A stretch of 64,000 nt of DNA, taken from assembly GCA_003255065.1 (NCBI GenBank), contig QAOA01006081.1, positions 441,948-505,947 of the forward strand, read 5' to 3'. This DNA is from Cercis canadensis (taxonomy: Eukaryota; Streptophyta; Magnoliopsida; Fabales; Fabaceae). The translations under genes were made by a program, and so were the position numbers. Positions within the stretch are counted from its first letter, which is position 1. The number at the start of each line of letters is the position of its first letter. The notes beneath the pieces are model-generated. The model was not told the DNA's origin. It made no database searches and was given only the letters and a program-made list of their open reading frames with translations. This document shows positions 24,845 through 35,014 of the stretch, piece after piece.

Positions 24845-24955
24845 AACATATATTTTTTTTTTACTTTGATTACGATTTAAATTCGAACACATAACTCACA
24901 AACTTTGAAGATGATCTCAATATTACTAAACTACAAACTATTTGATATTTTAAAC
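24845..24955 (-). repeat. Dispersed SINE-like repeat, copy B
   Basis: Same family as copy A: T-run, ACTTTGATTACGATTTAAAT, TCGAACACATAACTC, AAACTTTGAAGATGATCTCA, ATATTACTAAACTACAAAC. The minus strand has GTTCGAATTTAAATC, close to a pol III B box. It lies 370 bp from copy A in the same orientation. Confidence 0.45.
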
Positions 24956-26083
24956 ATTTTTATATGCCTTATATTTTCAGCTAAAAAATATAGTTTTATT
25001 TATTTAATAAAAAAATTAAATGCTTCTGATCCTCATATCTTAATTACAACAGTGTTACCTCAGCATTTTTTTAAACTTGAGCAATACATTTCAGTTAATA
25101 ATAATATTTCAATAACTTTATATTGCTAATGGGGGATGTGAGAATAGCATGACAATTAGAAATCATAAAAGAAACGTTTATCAATTAGACTGTATTACTT
25201 TAATTTTTTTGGGTAAACTGCAATTACTTTTAGTTTAAAATCTATAAACATATTGTCATATTTTGAAGTTTGAAGTAGTATGAAAGCAGTTTATCAACAT
25301 ATGATAGATAATATGTGGATCATAAATTGGAAGGGACTAAACTTGTTTTTCCATCAAAATACATGTAATGTAAACGTATAAAAGGAAATGTATTACGATA
25401 ACTATATAATTGACTAGTAAATTAACTGGATTGATTAGTAAATTCCATGCCATATTTTATATCATAATCAATGAACTAATCACCGTGAACAAAATAAATA
25501 AAATGTAGTAAATCTTAAAATCTACAATGTCAATTATGAATATAAGTAGGATTTATTCTCCTAGGCTAGGAGTTGCATGTCAAATAATTTGTTAGTTATA
25601 TTATTTAAATCATCATCAATTTCATCAGAGACTAACGTGTGCTTGCTTCAGTGTTACTATGTTATGTTGGGTTTGGGTGTCAACTTCAGGCCGCCTTCCA
25701 CAAAATATTTATTTTTTCTCCCCTAAAATCAATGGTCCCAAATTTGATTATCCATTCCACCTTTTTGCCTTTTTTTTTCCTTTGTTGGCCAATCACCACA
25801 TGAATATCAACCCAACCATTGTTCTTATACTTCATTGAAAACATCAAAAACAATTTTAACTTTACCAAAACATTGATAAATAGGAGAAAATAAAATAGAA
25901 ATATGAAAGAAGGGCAGATCTGGAAACAGTGGTTACAGGAGAAGACAAGAACATAATTACATGGGGATTGGGGAGATTAGAGAGGAGTTACCGGCATTTG
26001 GAAATAGTTAAAGGTAGTTATGTTACAGTAAACTACCCGAGTTTCTGGTTACCCGGCGGCATCATCCCCACCTTTTAGTTACC

Positions 26084-26224
26084 TACGTGTGCAATGGAAG
26101 CAGCACGTGTCGAATTAAAACATTCATAATTCATTGACGTAAAAGAGAAAAGTCAAATTCTCGTAATTAATTTTAGATTAAAAATGAATTAATAATTAAA
26201 AAAGACAAGATACCCTTACGTGTC
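26084..26224 (+). promoter_or_regulatory. Cluster of ACGT/ABRE-like elements before the CCCH gene
   Basis: CTACGTGTG (26084-26092), CACGTG within CAGCACGTGTCG (26104-26109), and ACGTGTC (26218-26224) lie 340-480 bp upstream of the CCCH gene ATG. ACGTGTC and CACGTG are bZIP/bHLH sites, typical of ABA or light response. Whether they act on this gene is an inference from proximity. Confidence 0.45.
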
Positions 26225-26559
26225 GAAGGAGGAGGGCGAGTGGATGTGTGTCGAGTGATGGTCGTCCGTTTTCTCAAAAACGCGGGTGAAAAAAGCGAAC
26301 AAGATGACTTATGACTGGGATGTCTGGTTGGATGGTTGGTTTTTATTCCCTCTCCTCGTTTGTGGAGAGGAGAAGAGAACGCCTCACTCTCTCTCTCTAT
26401 CTCTCTTTCATTTTGTGAAAAAAAAAAAAGCTTTCTAAAATAGAAATATTCCCTCTTTCTTCCTTTTTCTTTGGGTGATCGTCGGAGTGACCGGTGGGAA
26501 TGGGAATACCGGCGAGCTTCTCTAGAGTGACAGATTGGTGATATGGAGAACAGAAGCTC

Positions 26560-29500
26560 ATGGAATTCGATGCCGCAATTCCGATGTCCCGGGCGGCCGT
26601 CACCGACCCATCCTCCCTGTCACCGTCCCTCACCACCACCCAAGGTCTCCTCTCTCCTTCTCATTGTTTTCCATTCTCTTTCTCTCTCTCTCTCATCGTT
26701 TCCTTTTATGCAGTTTGGTTCTACTATTGTTTCACGTCTGATCCTTACCTTACCGATGTAGATTGCCCGCACTGCCCTTCCCTTTCTGACCCCCTCTTCA
26801 AGCTTTGCTTATCATCATTTACTTCATTGTTATCTGCACTATGCGACTTACTATATTTCTCTTACTTTCATTCTGCCTTTCCATTCTTTCCCCTCATCTT
26901 TTTTCTGTTTTGGCAAGTCTATTACTATTCTATCTGTTTTTATTTTTATTTTTTGCTTAATTATTTTGCGATCAACTGGGTTTGATCATCGCTGAAGTTC
27001 CAATTTCAAATCATCAAATCTTCTTGTGTCAGCAGAATTTAAGAAGTAGTGATCACAATTGCCACCCACTGGGGGCCTTTTTCTTCCCCCCTTCCCTTTT
27101 TGGGCTATTTTTATGTCATTCCAGGTTCATTGAATGTAATCTTCCTATATAATTTTCCTTTTCTCTTTCTTTTTCCCCTATCTTTGGTGCATTATGGATT
27201 TGTCAATGGTGATATAAGAGATCTCAGAAACTTCGTTCCCTGCTTTAGTCACTAATATTTAACCTATAGTCCAGGTTGACTGGGAGAGAAAAATCACAAA
27301 ATAAAAAATTTTAAATTTTATTTTATTTTATTCATCATTATCATTGTCACCTATCAAATATGCATCTAAGGCAGGAATTTATTTTGCGTCTTGAGAAGTT
27401 TGGGAAAGAACAGAACATAAAATGTGAAATTATTATCTTTGTAAGTAACTACCAAATAGCTTTGGTTAGGAATGGCAAGTGCAGAAGGGGGAAAGGAATG
27501 CACTTGAACGTTCTGATTTTTTGCTAGTAAGTCTTCTGTCCAGGAGGGGCCATTAAGGACCCAACTATGGCAGGAAGGGATCCCCTGTTTTTAGTGTATC
27601 ATTTTTGCAAATCCCAAGTTCTTCTATATAACTATTTTTTCTTAGAAATTTTTTGAGGTTGTTATGTAAGCATGACTTAGACCCTCCATTCTTCCCTTTG
27701 TCAGATGCACATTCCTAAGGAAAGTTTGTACTTATTGTGTTGAGGAAAGTAATGCGGAAACAAAATATTAGAGAGTATATACATTCAGACTGTGATGGAA
27801 TCAATGAATAATAGCATAAAATTTCTGTTCACTCTTTTATTGGTTTAGCTGCTGTCTGTTTTAAGAAATTAACTTACTCATATGATGTTATTTCAGATGC
27901 AATGTGGCAAATGAAATTGAGATCAGGTGAAACAATGGATTCTGGACCTTATCCTGAGCGTCCAGGAGAACCAGATTGTTCATATTACATCAGAACAGGC
28001 CTTTGTAGATTTGGAGCAACATGTCGATTTAATCATCCACCTAACAGGAAACTGGTATAAGCTGCAATGTATTTGGACAAGTTGTAATTTTAAACTAATA
28101 ATATACGGGTTATACACGCTCATTGCACATAAGTAAATTCCATATATTTGTGTTATATAATGTTGAATCTACCATTCTGTGCTGTTAGTACTTTTTATTT
28201 TCATCTCACATTGGCACTTGGAGGACGTAGATACCTAATAAGATTTTTGTTTGAATTCCATCAGGCTATTGCTGCTGCAAGGATGAAAGGTGAGTTCCCA
28301 GAAAGAATAGGACAACCAGAATGTCAGGCATGTATTTTGTTTCTCAATGCGTACATAGGGTGCATTACTGCTTGTTTGTGTCTGCTTTATGAATTCACTC
28401 TATTTTGAGATGGAATGTAATACTTTTTCAAAATTGTAGCAATCTGTGTGGGAAAATTTGGGTTTGAAGTTAATTTCTTCTTCTAATTCATTTTAATGGT
28501 CCTTAGACCAAATTGTGTTAGGGAAGACTAGAATATCAGTAAAAGTGGAGTTTTAAACACATAGTTGAATAGAGGTAGGGGCAAAGAGAGCAAGTTGGAA
28601 ACAGGTGTTGCATTTGCATGCCATTTGTTTTCAGGACTGTTCTCTCTCGAATTTTTTTAGTTGGATTTATCTAAACAGTGGTATATTCCAGGTTAATGAA
28701 TTTGAATTTTATTATACATGACTTTGCCTAAATTGAGGAAACTGTTTAGGATTAATTGATGTTAGTTTATTTTAGTTTTCATCTAAGTGAAAAGTGTAAA
28801 CCAGTTAAGTGATCTACTATTTAAGGTGGTTAATCTAATCCTTGTAAGTTCTAAGAAGTGATTATTCTATATTTATATGCTATATACTACAACCCTTACC
28901 AGCTTGTAGCCATTCTTGATTTAAGCATCAATTTCTAATGAGCTTCCAGGCAGCAAAAGAGCAGCAAACCAATTCATATTAAACTAAAAAAGCTTGTTTT
29001 GGTGAGGTTTTCTTATTTGATTTTAACATTTATGGTCTTTATGAGTGATATAAATGTTTACTTCATCTTTATGTTGTTGAACACTTGTTTGTGTTGTGAT
29101 ATAAGATACATATTGACTATAATGTAAAAACTAATATCTTTTATTTGTTTCCAGTACTATCTGAAGACAGGAACTTGCAAATTTGGGGCCACATGCAAGT
29201 TTCATCATCCTAGGGACAAGGCTGGGATTGCTGGAAGAGTTGCCTTAAATATTTTAGGCTATCCACTTCGCCCTGTTAGTCTTTTAATATACCCCTCTGA
29301 TTTATATATAATATGACTTAGATGCTCATCAATTTGGGGCTAATTCTAGTATCATATCTCGTTTGAGTTAACACCATTAACACTTGTGATACACCTTTTG
29401 TGGCCCTTGCTTGTGATTATTTAATATCTGACACCTGAATCTTTACTAGATATTTTCTTTAGTTTCTGGGATTGTTGAAATTAATAGTCTTATTTTATAT

Positions 29501-31115
29501 TTGTTTCCTGTTGTGCAGAATGAGCCTGAATGTGCTTATTATTTGAGAACTGGACAATGCAAATTTGGGAGCACTTGCAAATTCCACCATCCTCAACCAA
29601 CTAATATGATGGTTTCATTGCGGGGTTCTCCTGTTTATCCTAGTGTCCATTCTCCAACTACACCAGGTCAGCAGTCATATGCAGGGGGAATTACAAATTG
29701 GTCCCGGGCATCTTATATTCCTAGTCCACGTTGGCAAGGTCCTTCAAGTTATGCCTCTCTAATTCTACCTCAGGGAGTGGTTTCGGTGCCTGGATGGAGT
29801 GCATACAGTGTAAGCTCATTCGTCCTTTCTTAGAGAAGGCCATAAGGAAGAAATAGAAAGCAGTGATGTGCCACTGCCACCATTACTATCAGGGGACTTT
29901 GTAGAGCCATTTCATTGTAATTATTTTTTTTTCAAAATAGCCCATTAGTGTCTTTTTGTATGATTTTATGATGGTCAATCCTTTCACTTTTAATATAATG
30001 CACCCACCTCTTGAGCTAAAATTTGCCACTGCTGAGCTACTGGAATATTTATTTTTTCAGGGTCAGATGGGATCAATCTCTACTCCAGACAGTCCACAGC
30101 AAACAATGGGAAACGGTCAAATTTATGGAACTTCTCGCCAAGGTGAAGCAGCAAATAGTGGATCTCAAGGGGCATATTCTCAATTCCGTTCCAGCTCTGT
30201 TCCTGTAGGGTTTTATGCATTGCAGAGGGACAACATATTTCCTGAAAGACCTGGTCAGCCTGAATGCCAATTCTACATCAAGACTGGAGATTGTAAGTTT
30301 GGTGCAGTCTGTCGGTTCCATCATCCGCGTGAGAGGATGATTCCTGCTCCTGACTGTGTATTGAGTCCCATAGGCCTTCCTTTACGTCCAGTGAGTTAAA
30401 TTCTTCCTACTCACTTCTATAAAGCATCTTGGTTTAGATTTCCTTCTTTTTCAGTTCAGAGAGGCCTTCAAAAAGAATAGTCTTCTTAACTTTTCTTATG
30501 GTTTAACTGACTTGTTATCACTACTATTCTTACATGTATCGCTTATTTTGCACTACAAACTACTTTTTGTTTAGAAAGTAATATGTCCTATTATAACCAA
30601 CTAAGCATACGGTATTATGCTCCTGCTTAATACAGACATATATGCATAATAATAATTATTTGAGGTATGTTTTCTCCTTGTTATGTTGTCTGACTCAAAT
30701 CATGAGCTCTGGCATAATTGGAGTTGCACCCTACGTTTCATTTATCATAATGCATCTTTCACAAATAATGTAATTGGAGAAAGTGGGAAGATCTGCAGTT
30801 ATCTGTATCAGTATTCTCTTCACATTAGTTTGCTCCTGATTGATTTGGTACAAGCTGATAGTGGCAGTGTCCCATTTCCTACAGGGAGAGCCTTTATGTG
30901 TCTTCTATTCACGTTATGGCATCTGTAAATTTGGACCAAGTTGCAAGTTTGACCACCCAATGGGAATATTCACCTACAATCTATCTGCATCACCTTCAGC
31001 TGATGCCCCAGTCCGGCGTTTGTTGGGGTCGTCCTCTGGAACTGCTGCATTAAATTTATCATCTGAGACAAGACAGATTCCTTCTGGTGATGATAACATT
31101 GATGATGAGGGATGA
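26560..31115 (+). CDS. CCCH zinc-finger protein, ZFN-like, five fingers
   Basis: Seven exons: 26560-26644, 27897-28054, 28265-28327, 29155-29274, 29519-29809, 30061-30390, 30885-31115; 425 residues. The start ([11 protein letters not shown]) follows an in-frame TGA. Five C-x8-C-x5-C-x3-H fingers begin at C56, C101, C147, C308 and C354. The last reads [20 protein letters not shown]. The Ser/Pro/Gln-rich linker between fingers 3 and 4 ([20 protein letters not shown]) is typical of plant ZFN proteins. These bind RNA or DNA; several ZFN members have nuclease activity and act in stress responses. Intron 3 is GC-AG (CAG|GCATGT): the nearest GT, four bases on, would shift the frame inside finger 2. 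The exon 1 donor CAAG|GTCTCC is weak. An ATG at 26543 opens an out-of-frame uORF overlapping the start. Confidence 0.95.
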
Positions 31116-31694
31116 ACGATGTCTCTTAGAAATGGGTCCTTCGCTTTTTTTCAATTTTTTTGGGGATAAACGAGTAATCTGTAAATTCATTTTCCCATTG
31201 CTGGAGATGTACAGAGTTCATTGTCAAGTTGATTCTGTCAAGCTGAAATGGCATGCAGTTGACAGACTCAACTCTTCTGGATTTCATGTTGCCACATTGT
31301 ATAAATTTCAGCAAATATTGTCACATTTGGTCAAATACAATGTGAACATTTCTTGTGTCCTTAAGGCAGTCTTCTGATTAACTTTTTTCCCATTAGCTTT
31401 TCAAAAACCTTTCACCACCAAATGCTGCCTCCTCCATGAATCTTTTTCTAATGCAGGTTTGAAATTCATTGCCAACCCTTTGCTTCTCACAACATTGGGT
31501 TCATGCCGTCTCCAATACATGTATGTACAATTCATCTTCAACATATTTAGTATCGTTATCTTTCTATTTTTTTATGTTCTTGTACTGCCAGCCATCATTA
31601 ATGCTATTCTTACCAGCTGATCACTGAAGTTAACCTTGATTACTGTATATTTTAATTTTACTCTGTCTGTACTTGTATTTTTTCCCATGATCAC

Positions 31695-31734
31695 TTTTTT
31701 TTTTTTTTTTTTTTTTTTTTNTTTTTTTTTTTTT
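31695..31734. repeat. T-homopolymer with N at 31721
   Basis: About 40 T with one ambiguous base. It is one of four N positions in the window, all at homopolymers or duplicated joins. Confidence 0.8.
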
Positions 31735-32653
31735 GTCTTTAGTTATTATCGAGTATAGCGATCATTTTGCAGAACTTGGAAGGGTCAAGAGTCTGAGCTG
31801 TGGAAGATGGAGGCCCCAGAAGCAGAAATGGCTTGTTGATGTTCTCTTTTGCAGAAATCAAGCTGCAACGAAAATATGACTTGTTTTCTTGTAGAAAATA
31901 TTCCTGCGTTCAGTATAAAATTTGCATGGGCATGCAGGGTAATTTCTGCCTTGGAGTTTGGTTCACAGTTGATATGCAACAAAATAATAATCTGGAATTC
32001 AAATTTTCTTGGTGGCTTTGGGAAGTAGCATTTCTATCGCACAACATGGGTATCATTCCTATGCTGCTCTTTATTCTTTCTTTCTCGGGGAAGATTTTTG
32101 CTTTACGGTCTAAGAGAACCTGTTTTGTGAGTTGTACACTTGTGTTCCTTGCATTCTTGTGTAGCCTGCTACATCTTGATAATTGTGTTTTATTATGCTG
32201 GTATATGAATATGTTTTTTCTGCATATCTGGAAAGCAAAATCCCATATTTCTGCCATTGCTGTCTAGTACAAATTATAAATTGGAAAATCATTTTATTTG
32301 AAATAAAAGAAATTTTTTTCTCTTTGAAGCCAAACAATAATTTTCTCTTTGTTTTTTTACTTATTTATCCAAAGTTCCAAACACACCTGCAAAAATTTGA
32401 GAAACTTGTTCAAACACGTAAAAGCGTTATTTTTAGTTAAATGTTCTCTTAAAAGAAAGCTTTCCTTCTTAATACACTATGATCTATGAAGCTTCCAATG
32501 TTCAACGTTACATTCCGAACAAGATGAGACTGATCTACGACTTATTTGGCTGTTGTTTTTCAGTCCTACCCCATCGATTAATATCATAATGGGATTGGGC
32601 TATTGGGGTGGCTATGCCAACTGTGAAATATGGGCCACAAAATGTGTCCATAT

Positions 32654-32720
32654 GTCTTTTTTTTTTTTAAAAGGAATAAAAAAGTNTCTTTTTTTTTTTT
32701 TTTAAAAGGAATAAAAAAGT
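32654..32720. repeat. Two near-identical 32-34 bp units around an N
   Basis: TCT, a T-run, then AAAAGGAATAAAAAAGT occurs twice, immediately before and after the N at 32686. This is the pattern expected when two overlapping contig ends were joined without collapsing the overlap. Confidence 0.8.
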
Positions 32721-33098
32721 ATAGGGGAATGGGGAGTATAAAGAGATGATTAAACCTTTGATATTAAATACTTTAATTTTTTAACTTTTTATGAGCAAAA
32801 GAAGTGTCACTTAATCTACAATCATTAGCATGTGTTTATTTCATACATAATTAAATATCCTTTAAAATAAATGACTATTTTTAATCCTTTAAAAGTAGGG
32901 CAATTTTCAATTTTATTTTTTTATTTTTGCATTGAACATAAATTTACAAGTTTGAGTATTTGATTGCAAAAACAATTGTAAACTGAAAACTATGCTATCT
33001 ATGAAACACCAAAGTAATTATTTGTTCTTATTTCTTATAACGATTAATATTTTTGTCTTACAGGTTATTATAATTATATTTATATTGTATATTGATTT

Positions 33099-33289
33099 TT
33101 TTTTTTGTTTACACCCAAGGTATTCTCACACTTTTTGAATATAGGACTAATTCATATTCGAGACGTAAGCAGTAACCAGTAAATACCTCTTAACAAGTAT
33201 AACTTCAAGAATTCAAACTCAGGACCTTTGACCTATAATGCCTTGGAGTTTAGCCTGCTTCCACTAAGCCAACATCTTGTTGATTATTG
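33099..33289 (-). mobile_element. tRNA-derived SINE with long TSD
   Basis: Read on the minus strand, it has a pol III A box (TGGCTTAGTGG, 33271-33261) and a B box region (GGTCCTGAGTTTGAATTC, about 33227-33210). It ends in GTGAGAATACC, GGGTGTAAAC and an A-run. It is flanked by a 22-bp direct repeat TATTTATATTGTATATTGAT+TT (33077-33098 and 33290-33311), best read as the target-site duplication. The body is shared with the element at 33585-33750. Confidence 0.85.
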
Positions 33290-33584
33290 TATTTATATTG
33301 TATATTGATTTGAACTTTGAAGTAATATTCAGTAATGAGATGAAAATTGATCTTCAAATGATATGAAATTAAGCAAGCATGCTTTACAATGGGAGAATTT
33401 AATTAATTAATAATTATAGCGCTGAAAAAATACTCTAAGTTAAATATTTAAAAAATTTATTATTAAATTATACCTAATGTAAAAGGAGTTATTTTATAAA
33501 AAAAAATATATCATTTTTTTAATGGGAAACGACCATTTTATTAAGCATAAAAAAGTTATAATTACAAAGAGGATTATTGAATAT

Positions 33585-33750
33585 CAACAAGGAGTTGGCT
33601 CAGTAAAAGTATGTTGAGTCTTAATATGTTTTAGGTCAAAGGTTTTGAGTTTGAATCTTAGAGTTACTCTTGTTAAAATGAATTTATTAGTTACTGTTAT
33701 ATCTCAAACATGAATTAGTTTTATACCCAAAGGATGTGAGAATACCAAAA
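33585..33750 (+). mobile_element. tRNA-derived SINE with 14-bp TSD
   Basis: A box region TTGGCTCAGTA (33595-33605) and B box region GGTTTTGAGTTTGAATC (33641-33657). The 3' part (AACATGAATTAGTTTTATACCC, GTGAGAATACC) matches the other SINE. It is flanked by perfect 14-bp repeats GGATTATTGAATAT (33571-33584 and 33751-33764). This is a short non-autonomous retroposon that needs LINE machinery. Confidence 0.87.
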
Positions 33751-34520
33751 GGATTATTGAATATAAGTTGGTCCAGCACAAGATCTAATCTAATCTTCCT
33801 TCACACGTTTTTAATCCTTTCAGTAATAAAAATCTCGTAATGGTGTCTTTTTCAACGCAAGAGTCTATGTCAATGCCACCTGGCATCCTTGCAATCTATT
33901 GGGAGAGAGGAGTTTGCATTTGCAGTTGCACTATAGTGCTTCACATAATGACGTCCACAATATTTTTCTTTTTTTCTTTTTAATTAATTTAATTATAATT
34001 TACAGAGACATTCACAGATTTGGGAGCGAGCAAGTTAATGTGCCCTTGCGCCCCTTGTGTTGTGTTGGGTTTTGATACATTCTTTACTCTCATCCCATCG
34101 TCTCTACTCTCTACTCTCTAGAGGTAGAGTGTTGTCTCTTCTCTTGTAAACAAAAGAAAACCCTGCCCCTCCCTCCCTCCCTCCCTCCCTCCCTTGTGGC
34201 TGAGGCCTTGATCCCTCTTGGGCTTGGCGCTTGGCTCTTGGCTCTCGGCTCTTCTCTTCTCTTCTCTTCCAAGTTCCAACTGGTAATTGCCTCTGCCTCA
34301 AACACAAAGCTAACAGTACCTCCACTCCAGTCCCCAAACAGAGCTGTACCAAGTAAGCTCTTTAGTAATACTCTCCCCCATCAATACATAACGCCAGACC
34401 AGCTCAAATTCCCAATTAATGATACACCAAATTGAAACTTGTCCACGAAAGATTAAGACCCCTTTCTCCTCCTTTTCAAATTCCTACCCAAGAAACACTT
34501 TTCCGTAACAACTAACAAGA

Positions 34521-35014
34521 ATGTTGCCTGCGCCTGCTCATAGGGTCACCGTCTCCCTCATTTTTCTCTTCTTTTTAGCTAATACCGTCTATTGCAATGA
34601 GGCGACCTTGGTCCATGTGAGTCTTGTCTACTCTCCCAAAATCAACATTCGATTCATTGATCCCGGTGTTTTTCTAGTCAATTTTGCTGCTTTTACTGGG
34701 TATCTATGAATTGAATTGAATGCTTGTTTCATGATTAGGAGGCAAATGGGTCCGCTGTGGCAGTTGCGAAGCCGATGATGCCCGTGAATGTGATGGAGGC
34801 CGGCAAGATGGAGATGATGATGATGATGAATGAGAGCAGAAGGAAGTTGGGCAGCTTTCAGATATGCGCACTCTGTACCTGCTGCGGTGGAGCTAAAGGT
34901 GTGTGCTTGCCGTCTCCATGTTGCTATGCCATCAATTGCAACATTCCCAATAGACCTTTTGGCTTCTGTTCCTTCACACCCAAGACCTGTAATTGCTTCG
35001 GATGCCATCTTTAA
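34521..35014 (+). CDS. Small secreted cysteine-rich protein, uncharacterised
   Basis: Two exons (34521-34616, 34739-35014) join in phase 0 to 123 residues. Residues 1 to about 25 are a signal peptide (VTVSLIFLFFLANTVYC). A Met/Glu-rich middle segment (MEAGKMEMMMMMNESRRK) leads to a compact C-terminal module with 12 cysteines in about 50 residues: FQICALCTCCGGAKGVCLPS, PCCYAINCNIPNRPFGFC, then TCNCFGC. I recall similar proteins of unknown function in other dicots. The Cys spacing is not that of GASA, defensin, LTP or EPF peptides. The dibasic-type site SRRK just before the module suggests possible processing to a mature peptide; that is inference. A (CCCT)n tract lies in the upstream leader. 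Confidence 0.82.

Larger units (their letters stand above)
23335..26559. other. Divergent intergenic region, transporter / CCCH gene
   Basis: About 3.2 kb, AT-rich, with no coding exon recognised. It holds the promoter of the transporter gene (left), a small MITE-like element (24009-24177), two copies of a dispersed SINE-like repeat (about 24365-24475 and 24845-24955), and the ABRE-bearing promoter of the CCCH gene (right), including a pyrimidine-rich leader near 26380-26480. Confidence 0.6.
31116..34520. other. Intergenic with SINE pair and assembly joins
   Basis: The first few hundred bases are the CCCH gene 3' UTR. Then come a T-run with N (about 31695-31734), a short duplicated T-run/AAAAGGAATAAAAAAGT unit around an N at 32686, two SINEs in opposite orientation (33099-33289 and 33585-33750), and a (CCCT)n microsatellite (about 34166-34194) in the putative leader of the next gene. 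No other exon is recognised. Confidence 0.6.

Noticed and set aside
34104-34352. Minus-strand frames rich in Gly, Arg and Glu
   Set aside because: They translate the (CCCT)n microsatellite and nearby pyrimidine-rich leader; no protein family character.
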